DNA of 64,000 bases from positions 248,001 through 312,000 of the forward strand of contig JAHBWD010000002.1 of assembly GCA_019637175.1 (NCBI GenBank), in the 5' to 3' direction. Positions 1 to 9,587 of this stretch are shown here, piece after piece. The notes beneath the pieces are model-generated. The model saw nothing but the letters and a program-made list of their open reading frames with translations. It was not told the origin of the DNA and did not search any database. Both the position numbers and the translations under genes were made by a program. Numbering within the stretch: the stretch's first letter is position 1; every line of letters starts with the position of its first letter. This DNA is from Labilithrix sp. (lineage in GTDB: Bacteria; Myxococcota_A; Polyangia; Polyangiales; Polyangiaceae).

Positions 1-50
1 CCACACGTCGCGGTCTCGGGCATGTCTTCGAAGAGGAAGACAGGCGGCTC

Positions 51-2111
51 GTGGCTGGTCCATCGCCGCGCCGGGTACGGCGCGGACTCGCCCTCGGAGC
101 GTTCGCCGCCACGGCGCTGCTCTGGTCCGGCTGCGAGGCGAAGAAGCAGACCGAGTTCGTCGCCGGCGTCTCGACCCAGGTCGTCGTGCCCCGCGATCTC
201 AAGTCGATCCGCCTCGACGTGAGCGTCGGCGGCGTCGTCCAGTTCTGTCGCGGATACAAGGTGTACGACGGCAAGGTCCAGCTCCCGCGGAGCCTCGGCG
301 CCCTGCCCGCGAGCGGCAAGGCCGGCGAGAACGCCGTGACGGTGACGGTCACCGGCTTCACCGAAGACTTCTCCGAAGGCTCGGGCCTCAGCGTCTTCAG
401 CGACTGCGTCAGCGTCTCGCCCAAGGTCGGGGAGCAGGGCGCGCGCATCCTCCGCCGGAGCCGCCAGCCGTACGCGCCCGATCGCATCGTGTTCCTCCCG
501 ATGCCGCTCAAGTACTCCTGCTTCGACCACAAGGACTGCGAGGCCGAAGACAAGACGTGCAAGGCCGGTCGCTGCGTCGACGCGTCGATCGATCCGTCCC
601 GCCTGCCCGACTACACCGACGAGCTGCTCAACGGCACCGGCGGCGCTTGCTTCCGCGCCAGCGAGTGCATGCAGGGCCTCGTGCCCGCGGTCGTCGTCAA
701 CGCGAACGACTGCACGTACGCCGTCCCCAACTCGCCGAGCTCGCCGCCCGTCGTCGAGGGCGCGCCGCCGAATCCGTTCCCCAAGGGCGGCGACGGCGTG
801 AACGTCGAGATCGTCTACGACGGCGGGCTCAACAAGGAGATCCTCGACAAGGACGATCAAGAAGGCTTCACCATCCCCGACCCGGCCAAGCCGCAGCAGT
901 TTCGGCTCGCGCCCGGCCTCTGCGACATGGTCAAAGGATCGATCCCCGCCGCCAACCCGGCCGATCCGCCCGTCGATCTCGAGCACCGGATCACCGGGGT
1001 TCGCGTCGCGTCGATCTGCCAGCCGAAGACGCCGTTCCAGCCGCTTTGCGCCGCCGATCAGCTCGTCGCGATGGACGTCGCTCCCGAAGGCATCTCGGGC
1101 AATTCGAATCCGCCGTCGGCCTGCAAGCCGCGGGAGCTCAAGGCCGCCAAGAGCGTCCTCATGATCATCACCGACGACACCCAGAACCACCGGATCTTCT
1201 ACAACGGCGCCGATCGCGCGGCGGTCGGCCTCGTGCTCGACGATCCGGCGTTCACGCGCACGCAGGTCGGGCTCTCGTTCTACCCCGGCGGCGCGGGAAC
1301 GTGCGGCGGCCTCACGCCGGCCGTGCCACCCGAGCTCGCCGCGACGGCGCAGAAGAAGATCGTCGACAAGCTCGCCGAGCGCGATCCCGAGTCGGGCAAC
1401 GCGGCTCCGCTCCAGCCGCTCAACACGCCGACGACCATGGATGGCGCGCTCAAGGCGACCTACGATCTGCTCAAGGGCCCGCAGTTCGCGGGCTTCAACC
1501 GCCGCGCCGTCCTCCTCATCGGCAACCGAGAGTTCGGCGCAACGAGCTGCAGCGCGCAGACGCCGCTCCAGCTCGTGCAAGGCGCCAAGACCGACCGCAT
1601 CGACACCTACGTCGGGATGTTCGCGCGGCAGGAGAGCGAAGACCTCGAGAACCTCCCGCCCCAGCCCATCGCCGATCAGATGGCCACCGCGGGCAGCCCG
1701 CTGCCCGCGCTCCCGCGCGCGTTCGACGCGCGCAAGGAGAAGGCCGAAGGGCAGAACGCCTTCCGCCGCATCCTCGACGATCTCGCGACGTGCGTGTACG
1801 ACGTCGACACGGTGCCGGAGAACAGCGACGTGCTCGCGTACTCCGATCCCATCGCGGTGACGCCTCCGCAGGAGTCGGTCTACAAGATCACGCGCGACGC
1901 CAACTGCACGACCGAAGCGAGCGCGGCCGCGGCGAACGGCTGGGGCGTCGACGCGAGCGATCCGGCGCAGAGGCGCGTGCGCGTCTGCGGCCAGGCTTGC
2001 GACAACTACCGCGAGATCCTGAAGAAGGCGGCCGCCTACGGCTTGCAGTACAACCAGAAGGCGATCGCCGTTCCCATCTTCTCCCACAAGGCGGGCTGCG
2101 CGCCGAAGTGA
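51..2111 (+). CDS. Large cysteine-rich lipoprotein with a VWA-like region
   Basis: Predicted outer-membrane or periplasmic lipoprotein of 686 residues from a GTG start. A hydrophobic segment ends in the lipobox-like LLWSGC, so Cys28 would be the lipidated residue. A short Cys-rich stretch follows near residues 150-180 (CKAGRC). Residues about 370-540 read like a von Willebrand A fold: a hydrophobic strand before TDDTQNH, a TPTTMDGAL segment, then a strand AVLLIGN. The DxSxS metal-binding motif is not recognisable, so it would be a degenerate VWA domain. The frame is open to the left edge, so an upstream start is possible. I chose GTG 51 because AGGAAG lies just upstream and the signal peptide begins directly. 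Function is unknown. Confidence 0.75.
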   Translation: MAGPSPRRVRRGLALGAFAATALLWSGCEAKKQTEFVAGVSTQVVVPRDLKSIRLDVSVGGVVQFCRGYKVYDGKVQLPRSLGALPASGKAGENAVTVTVTGFTEDFSEGSGLSVFSDCVSVSPKVGEQGARILRRSRQPYAPDRIVFLPMPLKYSCFDHKDCEAEDKTCKAGRCVDASIDPSRLPDYTDELLNGTGGACFRASECMQGLVPAVVVNANDCTYAVPNSPSSPPVVEGAPPNPFPKGGDGVNVEIVYDGGLNKEILDKDDQEGFTIPDPAKPQQFRLAPGLCDMVKGSIPAANPADPPVDLEHRITGVRVASICQPKTPFQPLCAADQLVAMDVAPEGISGNSNPPSACKPRELKAAKSVLMIITDDTQNHRIFYNGADRAAVGLVLDDPAFTRTQVGLSFYPGGAGTCGGLTPAVPPELAATAQKKIVDKLAERDPESGNAAPLQPLNTPTTMDGALKATYDLLKGPQFAGFNRRAVLLIGNREFGATSCSAQTPLQLVQGAKTDRIDTYVGMFARQESEDLENLPPQPIADQMATAGSPLPALPRAFDARKEKAEGQNAFRRILDDLATCVYDVDTVPENSDVLAYSDPIAVTPPQESVYKITRDANCTTEASAAAANGWGVDASDPAQRRVRVCGQACDNYREILKKAAAYGLQYNQKAIAVPIFSHKAGCAPK

Positions 2112-2132
2112 CGCGCGGCGCCCTCGCGCGCC

Positions 2133-3893
2133 TCAGGGACCGAACATCATTCCGATCGTCGGACCGACGAAGACCTGCGGCCCGCGCGCCATCTCGTAGG
2201 GAGGCGTCGTGTGGCCGCTCGGTCCGAGGCGGAGCGAGCCGTCTTGCGGCGTCGTCGGGATCTGATTGAACGAGTTCGGGCTCTCGATGAGGATCGCGAG
2301 GCCGAGGCCCACCGACGTGTGCGGCCCGAGGCGGTAGTGCATCGTCGGCTCGAGGGACACGAGAGGCGAGAGGTAGCTCTGCCCGTCGGGCACGTGAACG
2401 TTTCGGATCGCGGAGTTCGCGATCACCTGCGACTCGCGCGTGAGGATCATCGCCTTGAACGCGAGGCCCACGCCGGCGGCGAACGTGAAGCGGAGCTTCT
2501 CGCCCTGGAACGTGACGCGGATGCGCGCGGCGCCGAAGGCGCCGATGCGGTGCAGATCGAACGCCTCGGTGCGCGCCGGATCGGGGCCGATGCCCGGGTC
2601 GACGCTCGACGCCGCCCACGAGAGCGTGTTGCCGCTGTGGTCGTACTGGCCGCCGCCGAACAGCTCGATGCCGACCGGGTCCCAGTGATAGCCGATGAAG
2701 CCGTTGAGGCCGCCGCCTGCGCCGCCCCATCCGGAGTCGCACGCCGACAGCTCCGCCGGCTTGGTCGCGCTCTCGCAGCTCCGCTGCATCGAGCTGCTCG
2801 CGCCGCCGGGTTGGAACACGGGCATCAGGCCGAAGCCGCCGTAGAGGCCCTCGAGCGGGCGCGCCTCCTTCTGGAGGGGGCCGGTCTCGATCTTGGAGAC
2901 GAGCGTCAGCGTCACCGATCGCGAGAGCGTCTCCTTGTCTTTGAGATCGATCGTCTCTTCGAAGGGATCGTAGCCCTCGCGCGTGATCTTGATCGTGTGC
3001 TGGCCGGCCGGCACGTCGGCGGAGAACGTGCCCTCGCCGACGAGCTTTCCGTCGATGTAAACGAGGCCCTTGCCGTCGTTGGTCGAGATCTTGAGCGTGG
3101 CGCTGCTCGACGACGCGACGAGCTCGACCTCGCGCGTCTTGCCGCGCTCCACCGTGACCTTCTCGGGCGCCGCGACCAGCGCGCCGCCCCGGCCGCCGAC
3201 GTCGTGCGCGCCCGCCTCGACCTCGCCCGACCACGGCGCGTCGCCCATGTCGACGCCGTCGACGAGCACGCGGATCGGCTTGTCGTTCTTCTCGCGGACG
3301 GAGAGCCGGCCCTTCGTCGTCGCGGCCTCGAGCTTCACCGGCAGCGACGTCGTCGCGCCCGCGGTGATGTTCGGCGCCTGATCGAAGGGCACGAAGCCCT
3401 CCTTGGTGATGCGCACGCGATGCGGCCCCGCCGAGAGGCGAATCGGGCCGGCGAGCGGCGTCGTGCCGTAGGGAGCGTCGTCGATCGCGACCGCCGCGCC
3501 TGCCTCGACGTTCTCGAGCGCCAGCGCGCCCGTGCGCGCGGCGAGCTCCTTGAGGCGCGCCTCGGCCGCGGCCTTCTTGGCGGCGGGCACCTTGGCGCCG
3601 TAAGTCTTCAGGTATTCGTCGTACGCCGCGTAGGCCTCGCCGTCTCGCTTGAGCTGAACGTAGGCGTTGGCCATCCCCTCGAGCGCCTCGGCGCTCGGCG
3701 CCGCCTTGTTCGCCGCTTCGTACTCTTTGAGCGCGCCCGTCCAGTCTTTCGCGCGGGCGGCCTTGTCGCCGTTGGCGAGGCTGGTCTTCGCGTCGGGCGC
3801 CTGCGCGAAGGCGAGCGTCGGAACGAGGCTGGACTGCACGGCGATCATCGCCGCGAAGACCACGGCTGCGCAGCGGCGTTGGGAGGCGGCCAT
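2133..3893 (-). CDS. TPR / triple PEGA-domain envelope protein
   Basis: Exported protein of 586 residues with an N-terminal signal peptide ending around LAFAQA. TPR-like helices cover residues 35-115 (a GDKAARAKDWTGALKEYE-type repeat). Three PEGA-type beta repeats follow at about 120-190, 190-260 and 262-335; each has a YGTTPL or VYIDGK strand and a GxHxVRITKEGF or GQHTIKITREGY strand. The C-terminal 240 residues are Gly/aromatic rich, with alternating segments that could form an outer-membrane beta-barrel. PEGA modules are common in myxobacterial surface proteins; their ligand is usually unknown. The gene is convergent with the lipoprotein gene on its left. There is no Shine-Dalgarno sequence before the ATG, but a TAGTCT hexamer lies 8 nt upstream. 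Confidence 0.8.
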   Translation of the reverse strand: MAASQRRCAAVVFAAMIAVQSSLVPTLAFAQAPDAKTSLANGDKAARAKDWTGALKEYEAANKAAPSAEALEGMANAYVQLKRDGEAYAAYDEYLKTYGAKVPAAKKAAAEARLKELAARTGALALENVEAGAAVAIDDAPYGTTPLAGPIRLSAGPHRVRITKEGFVPFDQAPNITAGATTSLPVKLEAATTKGRLSVREKNDKPIRVLVDGVDMGDAPWSGEVEAGAHDVGGRGGALVAAPEKVTVERGKTREVELVASSSSATLKISTNDGKGLVYIDGKLVGEGTFSADVPAGQHTIKITREGYDPFEETIDLKDKETLSRSVTLTLVSKIETGPLQKEARPLEGLYGGFGLMPVFQPGGASSSMQRSCESATKPAELSACDSGWGGAGGGLNGFIGYHWDPVGIELFGGGQYDHSGNTLSWAASSVDPGIGPDPARTEAFDLHRIGAFGAARIRVTFQGEKLRFTFAAGVGLAFKAMILTRESQVIANSAIRNVHVPDGQSYLSPLVSLEPTMHYRLGPHTSVGLGLAILIESPNSFNQIPTTPQDGSLRLGPSGHTTPPYEMARGPQVFVGPTIGMMFGP

Positions 3894-3940
3894 CGGTGCC
3901 GAGACTAACTCAATTCGAGAAGCTCATGCGGCGCGAAGCG

Positions 3941-5080
3941 TCATCGCGTCGGTGCGTCATCGCGCTCGGCGCCTCGCGGAGGATCGACGTAGGTGACCTC
4001 TTCGCCGCGGAACGTGCGCAACACAGTGAGCCCTTCGTCGCTCCGCCGTGACACGACCCAGTCGGGCAGGAGCGGGACCTTGCCCTTGCCGCCGGGCGTG
4101 TCGCAAATCAGCTTGGGCAGCGCGATCCCGGTGAGGCGCCCCTGGAGCCTCTCCATGATCGCGACGCCGCGCGAGAGCGGCGTTCGAAGGTGCGACGTGC
4201 CGCGCACCGGATCGGCCTGGAGGAGGTAGTAAGGACGCACGCGCGCGCGCACGAGCCCGCGGAAGAGCGTCTCCAGCGTCGTGGGATCGTCGTTGATCCC
4301 CGCGAGGAGCACGCTCTGGTTCATCACCGGGAAGCCGCCGTCGACGAGGCGCTCGCAAGCGGCGATCGCCTCGGGCGTCAGCTCTTTCGGGTGGTTGAAA
4401 TGCGTCATCACCCAGATCGGGTGGTACTTGCGCAGCGCGCGCACGAGCTCGCCGGTGACGCGCATCGGGAGCGTGACCGGGACGCGCGTGGCGAGGCGGA
4501 TCGTCTCCACCGTCGGGATCGCACGGACGCGCGCGAGGACGCGCTCGAGCCGATCGGTCGCCATCGCGAGCGGATCGCCGCCGCTCACGATGACGTCGCG
4601 GATCTCGGGGTGCGCCGCGATCCACTGGAGCGCGGGCTCGAGCCGATCGATCGAGACCGGCCCGCCGCCGTCGCCCACGATCCGCGAGCGCGTGCAGAAG
4701 CGGCAGTACACGGCGCATCGATCGGTCACGAGCAAGAGGACGCGATCGGGGTATCGCCGCACGAGGTGCGGCGCGACCTCGTGCGCTTCTTCGCCCAGCG
4801 GATCGACGAGATCGCCCGGCACCTCGCGCGCTTCGTCGATGCGCGGAACGCACTGGAGGCGGATCGGGCAGCGCTCGTCGCGCCGATCGCAGAGCGAGAG
4901 GTAATACGGTGTGATCGCGATCGGAAGCCCCTCGCGCTCGGCGCGACGCGCGCCTTCGAGCTCGGCGGGCGTGAGATCGAGCGCACGCGCGAGCTGATCG
5001 ACGGAGCGGACGCTGTCGCGGAGCTGGGCCTGCCAGCGCTCGCGCTCGCCGTCGCCTGAAGCCGTCTCCGACAGGGTCAT
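3941..5080 (-). CDS. Lysine 2,3-aminomutase-like radical SAM enzyme
   Basis: KamA-family protein of 379 residues. The family uses SAM, a [4Fe-4S] cluster and PLP to move the alpha-amino group of lysine to the beta carbon. Visible motifs are the cluster-binding CAVYCRFC, the SGGDPL motif, THFNHPKE, QSVLL, and the two Asp positions expected to bind the lysine amino group (in LQADPVRG and ICDTPGGKGK). The length and the CRFCTR form fit KamA better than the EF-P enzyme EpmB. The start ATG overlaps the stop of the upstream foldase gene (ATGA). The usual partner for acetyl-beta-lysine osmolyte synthesis (ablB acetyltransferase) is not adjacent, so the in vivo substrate is open. Confidence 0.85.
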   Translation of the reverse strand: MTLSETASGDGERERWQAQLRDSVRSVDQLARALDLTPAELEGARRAEREGLPIAITPYYLSLCDRRDERCPIRLQCVPRIDEAREVPGDLVDPLGEEAHEVAPHLVRRYPDRVLLLVTDRCAVYCRFCTRSRIVGDGGGPVSIDRLEPALQWIAAHPEIRDVIVSGGDPLAMATDRLERVLARVRAIPTVETIRLATRVPVTLPMRVTGELVRALRKYHPIWVMTHFNHPKELTPEAIAACERLVDGGFPVMNQSVLLAGINDDPTTLETLFRGLVRARVRPYYLLQADPVRGTSHLRTPLSRGVAIMERLQGRLTGIALPKLICDTPGGKGKVPLLPDWVVSRRSDEGLTVLRTFRGEEVTYVDPPRGAERDDAPTR

Positions 5081-6096
5081 GGCTTGCCGGCGTCGCCCAT
5101 GTCGACCTTGACGGTGCCGAGCGCGCCCTCGTCGACCTCGATCTTCACCGACTTCCGAAGCTCGGCGATGAGCTCGTCTTCCTTCGCCCGCAGCTTGTCT
5201 TGCGCGAGCTTCACGCGGATCGATCGCTCGGCCTCTTCGTAGGTGCGCTCGTGCGGAGGCAGCTTCTGCGTCAAGCGCACGACGTAGAACTTTCCCTTCG
5301 CGGCGACGACCCGATCGAGGACGGCGCCGAGCTCGCCGATTTCGAAGACGCCCGCGCGCACCTCTTCGGGCACGCGCGTGTTCTCGCCTCGGGGATCGCC
5401 CGGAGGCGAGACGATGCCGAGATCGCCCGCGAGATCGACGGGGACGTTGGCGCGCGCCTGCGGATCGATCGACTTCGCGCGCACGATCTCGCCCCACTGC
5501 GAGGCCGTCGTCGCCTTCTTCGCCGCGGCGAGCGCGTCGCGCGCGGCCGCCTCGTCTTTCAGGACGGCGACGGAGACGCGTCGCCGCTCGGGATCCTTGT
5601 ATTCTGCACGATGTGCCTCGAACCAGGCGCGTACGTCCGACTCGGGCACGTCGTTGGGTGAGGGCACGTTCTTGCGCGCCTCGGCCAGCATCGCGTCGCG
5701 GAGGATCGCGCGGAGCTCCTGCTGAGCGAGCGGATCCTTGTCGTAGCCCTTGGCGGTCGCCTCCTGGGCCAGGAGGTGGACCGTGATCATCTCGTCGAGC
5801 AGCTCTTTGCGGCGCTCGGTCGACTGGTAGCGGAGCCGATCGAACTGATCCATGTGCTCGAGCGCGGCGGCGTAGTCGCCCAGCGTGATCGTGTCGTCGC
5901 CGACCTTGGCGAGCACCTGCTTGGCCTGCTCCGGCGTCAGCGACGTGGAGACGACGCCGCTGTCGGCGGCGCCGCTCGTCCCCGGCTCGCACGACTTGCA
6001 CGCCGGCGTGCCCAGCCCGAGCAGGCCGAGGGCGCAGAGTGCGACAGCGAGGGATCGTCCCGAGAGCATGCCCTTCACGGGCGCGAAACCTACCAT
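5077..6096 (-). CDS. PpiC/SurA-type peptidyl-prolyl isomerase, exported
   Basis: Periplasmic foldase-like protein of about 339 residues. A hydrophobic signal sequence ([15 protein letters not shown]) ends at TPAC, a weak lipobox. An N-terminal SurA-like helical region with [16 protein letters not shown] follows, then a parvulin-like segment (about 150-300) containing [10 protein letters not shown] and [25 protein letters not shown], and a charged C-terminal helix. I prefer the ATG at 6096 over the longer TTG frame at 6129 because AAGGGAG sits 8 nt upstream of it. The family assists folding of exported and outer-membrane proteins. It is divergent from pyrH and translationally coupled to the downstream aminomutase gene; no functional link between the two is known to me. 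Confidence 0.85.
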   Translation of the reverse strand: MVGFAPVKGMLSGRSLAVALCALGLLGLGTPACKSCEPGTSGAADSGVVSTSLTPEQAKQVLAKVGDDTITLGDYAAALEHMDQFDRLRYQSTERRKELLDEMITVHLLAQEATAKGYDKDPLAQQELRAILRDAMLAEARKNVPSPNDVPESDVRAWFEAHRAEYKDPERRRVSVAVLKDEAAARDALAAAKKATTASQWGEIVRAKSIDPQARANVPVDLAGDLGIVSPPGDPRGENTRVPEEVRAGVFEIGELGAVLDRVVAAKGKFYVVRLTQKLPPHERTYEEAERSIRVKLAQDKLRAKEDELIAELRKSVKIEVDEGALGTVKVDMGDAGKP

Positions 6097-6146
6097 CGAG
6101 ACCGCTCCCTTGCACGCATGGCGCCCCAAGACTAAGGACGCTCCTC

Positions 6147-6941
6147 ATGCGAGACCCGCGCGACGGAGGTTCGGGCCCCCTCTCCGGTCCCCGCCTCGAC
6201 ACCGTTGCTCCGCCGCCGAGGCATCCCAAGCTCCGCTATCGGCGGATCGTCCTCAAGCTGAGCGGTGAGGCCCTGTGCGGCTCCACCGGCGGCTTCGGCA
6301 TCGATCCCGTGGTCATGCGCACGACGGCGGAGGAGCTCGCCGACGTCTACGCGGCCGGCGTGCAGGTCGGCATCGTCGTCGGCGGAGGGAACATCTTCCG
6401 CGGCCTGAAGGGCGCCAGCGCGGGCATGGATCGCGCGCAGAGCGACTACATGGGCATGCTCGCGACGGTCATCAACTCGCTCGCGCTCCAAGACGCGCTC
6501 GAGAAGTGCGAGGTGCCGACGCGGGTGCAGACGGCCATCGAGATCCGCTCGATCGCCGAGCCTTACATCCGCCGGCGCGCGATCCGCCACTTCGAGAAGG
6601 GGCGCTTCGTCATCTTCGCCGCGGGCACCGGCAACCCGTATTTCTCGACCGACACGGCGGCGGCGCTCCGCGCGATGGAGATCCACGCCGACGCGCTGAT
6701 CAAGGCCACGAAGGTCGAGGGCATCTACGACAAGGATCCCGCGCGCTTCAGCGACGCGACGATGTACTCGCGGATGACGTTCGACCGCTTCATCAACGAC
6801 CGCATCGGCGTCATGGACTCGACGGCGGCGACGCTCTGCCGCGACAACAACATGCCGATCCGCGTGTTCAAGCTCACGGAGCCGGGCAACATCAAGCGCG
6901 TCGTCTTCGGCGAGCCGATCGGCACGATCGTCGAGGGCTAG
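6147..6941 (+). CDS. pyrH: UMP kinase
   Basis: Cytoplasmic UMP kinase (UMP + ATP to UDP + ADP) of the amino-acid-kinase fold, 264 residues. Family motifs are clear: [21 protein letters not shown], the [15 protein letters not shown] nucleotide-binding segment, and [20 protein letters not shown] near the C-terminus. It is longer than the roughly 240-residue E. coli enzyme because of a Pro/Arg-rich N-terminal extension of about 25 residues before the first strand. The ATG at 6147 has AAGGA 8 nt upstream, so I accept the extension. Its stop codon overlaps that of the convergent kinase gene (shared CTAG). tsf and frr, common neighbours of pyrH, are not here. Confidence 0.95.
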   Translation: MRDPRDGGSGPLSGPRLDTVAPPPRHPKLRYRRIVLKLSGEALCGSTGGFGIDPVVMRTTAEELADVYAAGVQVGIVVGGGNIFRGLKGASAGMDRAQSDYMGMLATVINSLALQDALEKCEVPTRVQTAIEIRSIAEPYIRRRAIRHFEKGRFVIFAAGTGNPYFSTDTAAALRAMEIHADALIKATKVEGIYDKDPARFSDATMYSRMTFDRFINDRIGVMDSTAATLCRDNNMPIRVFKLTEPGNIKRVVFGEPIGTIVEG

Positions 6942-7966
6942 GCCATCCGGCGGAGGGACGGCAGCTCGGTCGTCGGCGCCTCCCACTCGTCGAGCTCGAC
7001 GCCGCGCATGCGCTGCGCGGCGGAGGCTTTCGCGGCGCGCTGGCGGCGGAGGGTCGTGCGCGCCTGCAGCAGATCGTGCTGGAACTCCGCGGCCGAGTGA
7101 TAGCGCGCGCGCGGGTCGCGCTCGAGCGCGCGCGCGACGATGCGATCGACCGCGACGGGCAAGTCCGGACGGATGGCGCGGACGTTCGGGAGTTGACGGC
7201 CGAGGACGGCGAGGAGCACGGCGCGAGGATCGGTCCCGTAGAACGCGCGCGTGCCGGTGAGCGTCTCGTAGAGCACGACGCCGACCGCGTAGAGATCGAT
7301 CCGCAGATCGAACTGGCGACGCCCCGAAGCCTGCTCCGGCGCCATGTACTCGGGCGTCCCGACCACGGTGCCCGCGCGCGTCAGCGTGCGGTCGAGGCGG
7401 AGCTCTTCCTCGAAGACGTCGTTGCGCGCGTGGACCGCGGCGCCGCGACACATGCCGAAGTCGAGGAGCTTCACGAGCGGCATGCAGCCCTTGGGGCGAA
7501 CGAGGAAGATGTTCTCGGGCTTCACGTCGCGGTGGACGATGCCGATCGCGTGGGAGGCCTCGAGCCCCGAGAGCATCTGGACCGCGAACTCGATCGCCTC
7601 TTCGGCGTCGAGGCGGACGACGCGGCCGACGTAGGCGCGAAGCGTCTCGCCGTGCAGCCGCTCCATGACGAGGAAGGGGCTGCCGTCGTCGAGCGTGCCG
7701 GAGTCGGAGACCGCGCACACGTTCGGGTGGCGGATCGCCGCCGCGACCCGCGCTTCACGCATGAACCGCGCAGCCGCGGCGCGGTCGAAGCCGCCCGGCT
7801 GGAGGATCTTGATGGCCACGATCGTGTCGTGCGCGAGATCGCGCGCCTCGAACACCGCGCCACACCCGCCTCGCGCGACCTCCGACAAGAGCTGATAGCG
7901 GTCGGCCACCAGGCCGGAGTGAAGCGGAGCGGCGACCTGGGCGCGCGCTCGGTTCGAGGAACGCAT
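6938..7966 (-). CDS. Ser/Thr protein kinase (Hanks type), soluble
   Basis: Protein of 342 residues with one complete eukaryotic-like kinase domain at about 20-290. Motifs are the Gly loop ARGGCGAVF, the VAIK lysine, [13 protein letters not shown] and the [10 protein letters not shown] activation-segment end. The C-terminal tail is short and basic, and no transmembrane segment is visible, so this kinase is probably cytoplasmic. Upstream in-frame sequence is Arg/Pro rich and non-conserved, so I start at ATG 7966, which follows a GAGAGAG stretch. Such kinases are abundant in myxobacteria and phosphorylate regulators; the substrate here is unknown. Confidence 0.9.
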   Translation of the reverse strand: MRSSNRARAQVAAPLHSGLVADRYQLLSEVARGGCGAVFEARDLAHDTIVAIKILQPGGFDRAAAARFMREARVAAAIRHPNVCAVSDSGTLDDGSPFLVMERLHGETLRAYVGRVVRLDAEEAIEFAVQMLSGLEASHAIGIVHRDVKPENIFLVRPKGCMPLVKLLDFGMCRGAAVHARNDVFEEELRLDRTLTRAGTVVGTPEYMAPEQASGRRQFDLRIDLYAVGVVLYETLTGTRAFYGTDPRAVLLAVLGRQLPNVRAIRPDLPVAVDRIVARALERDPRARYHSAAEFQHDLLQARTTLRRQRAAKASAAQRMRGVELDEWEAPTTELPSLRRMA

Positions 7967-8118
7967 GATGCCGCTCTCTCGTGCAACCGACGTACCGCGG
8001 CGAGAGAGGCCGGGAGGCGCGCGCTTGCACGACGTTTTACAGGTGATCTGGACAACCTGAACCCCCAGAGGGGGCCGAGGCGGATCTATCCGGGTCCTCC
8101 GCGGCCGGCGATCTGGGG

Positions 8119-8151
8119 CGGCGGTTGACCGCCGGGGGAACGGAGCCCCGG
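8119..8151. other. Two overlapping hairpins after the dapF operon
   Basis: CGGCGGT-TG-ACCGCCG (8119-8134) and CCGGGG-N8-CCCCGG (8132-8151) lie just past the last stop codon of the leftward dapF operon. They share bases, so only one can form at a time. Neither is followed by a T-run, so this is at best a weak or Rho-assisted terminator. Confidence 0.4.
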
Positions 8152-8153
8152 TG

Positions 8154-9587
8154 TCAGGCGATCCCGGATCCATCGGCGTCGAGCGCCGTCTTGATCAGGC
8201 TCGCGACCTGCACGGCGCTCGACTCTTCGAGCGTCCCGAAGATCGCGCGCGCGTCCAAGATGGGGACGGCGACGCTGCTGCACGCTTCTTCGAGCGGCTG
8301 CGACGCCGCTTCATCGAGGCGAACGAGGATCGCCGCGCCCGCGAGGGCCATCGGCCAGAGCGGGGCGTACGCGGGCACGAGCGGAAGGGCGACGACGTCG
8401 AGCTCGACGCCGTCGCCGAGACGAATCGTGGCGACGACGTAAGGCACGGGCACCGACGGCGTCGGCTCCTGCGCGGCGAAGGCGTCGGCCAGCGAGAGCA
8501 CCGTGTGTCCGAAGACGGCGAGCCGCGCTGGGGTCGCCGCGAAGACGAGGCGCGCCGGACCGGCGAACCCCGCCGACCGCGCGCGCGCGGCCGAGGCGCG
8601 GAGCAGGTGGAGCTGATCGGGCCCGCAGAGCGCGGCCCGCGTCGACGCGTGCCCGAGGTGCTTGACCCGCCCTTTGACGTCGAGGCGCAGGAGCGACTCG
8701 AGGATCGCGACGTCGGAGTGAGGAAGCTCGTCGAGGAGCTCGTCGAGCATCGTCGGCACGCGAAGGCGCGAGAGCACGTGATGATCGATTTCGGTGAGGC
8801 TGTCGGCGCTCGCCTCGCCCTCGCTCGCCTCGGTGAGCCGAGGCGGTCCGTCGACGCCGAGGAGCGTGCTCGTCGCGAGCTCGCCCGCTCGCGCGCGAAG
8901 GTCCGCGGCTTTCTCGACGAGCGAGCGCGCCTCGGCGACGAGCGCGCGCGTGCCCTCGTGCAGCCTCCGCATGATCGCCGGCGCGCCGGGCGCGAACGTC
9001 GCCGTCCCGTCGCGCTCGCCGAGCATCCGCGCGACGGCCTTCTTGCCCTCGAGGCGCACGTAGACCGCGTCGGCGATCTCTCCGTCGACGAGGCGAACCT
9101 CACCCGAGCCCTTCGCGGTCGTGACCGTGAGCGTCCCCGAGCGCTTCTCGGTGCCGAGGACGACGAGCAGATCGGCGAGCGGCGCGTGCTCGAGGGCGTG
9201 CGCGGACGGCGCGAGGCTCGGGTGGCTCGTGCGCTCGCGCGGCTTCGCGAGCTGCGCGATGCGCGCGACGATCCGATCGATGTCGTCACGCGAAACATGG
9301 GCGTCGCCGGACGCGCCGTCATCTCCGCCCTCGCGGAGGACGAGCAGCGGCGGCACGAGAGAGAGCTCGAGGCTCATCGCGTCGATCACGCCGAGCGCAC
9401 CGTCGCGCGGCTCGGCGACCGATTGCGACGCGAGCACGACGTCGTAGCCGCCCGTTCGCGCGCGCTCGCACGCCATCTGCGGGCCGTTGGCGAGCGAGAC
9501 CCTGATCCCTCGGTCTCGGAGCTTGGCCGCGAGGAGCGCGAGCGCGTCGACGTCGTGATCGACGAGCAGCACGCGGCTAACCGGCAT
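8154..9587 (-). CDS. Pseudo-receiver plus DUF4388 (PATAN) protein
   Basis: Protein of 477 residues. Residues 1-115 have the shape of a response-regulator receiver (VLLVDHDVDAL at the acidic pocket), but the expected phospho-acceptor Asp after strand 3 is Ser (DVVLAS). Residues about 130-200 form a DUF4388/PATAN unit (LADLLVVLG, SGTLTV, GEVRLVDGEIADAVY, GEVRLV-type strands). The rest (210-477) has helices, then strand-like segments ending in AAILVRL and an Ile/Ala-rich C-terminal helix that I cannot assign. It overlaps the preceding gene by 11 bp and is the third gene of the dapF operon. It is probably a signalling adaptor that works without phosphorylation of its own receiver (inference). Confidence 0.8.
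   Translation of the reverse strand: MPVSRVLLVDHDVDALALLAAKLRDRGIRVSLANGPQMACERARTGGYDVVLASQSVAEPRDGALGVIDAMSLELSLVPPLLVLREGGDDGASGDAHVSRDDIDRIVARIAQLAKPRERTSHPSLAPSAHALEHAPLADLLVVLGTEKRSGTLTVTTAKGSGEVRLVDGEIADAVYVRLEGKKAVARMLGERDGTATFAPGAPAIMRRLHEGTRALVAEARSLVEKAADLRARAGELATSTLLGVDGPPRLTEASEGEASADSLTEIDHHVLSRLRVPTMLDELLDELPHSDVAILESLLRLDVKGRVKHLGHASTRAALCGPDQLHLLRASAARARSAGFAGPARLVFAATPARLAVFGHTVLSLADAFAAQEPTPSVPVPYVVATIRLGDGVELDVVALPLVPAYAPLWPMALAGAAILVRLDEAASQPLEEACSSVAVPILDARAIFGTLEESSAVQVASLIKTALDADGSGIA

Noticed and set aside
1100..1115. tRNA-like T-loop sequence (ATTCGAATCC)
   Set aside because: It is isolated, inside a clear coding frame, with no acceptor or anticodon stem around it.
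5081..6229. Upstream extension of the lysine 2,3-aminomutase frame
   Set aside because: The 383 extra codons are Arg/Ala-rich and overlap the PpiC gene in another frame. The aminomutase fits the family from ATG 5080.
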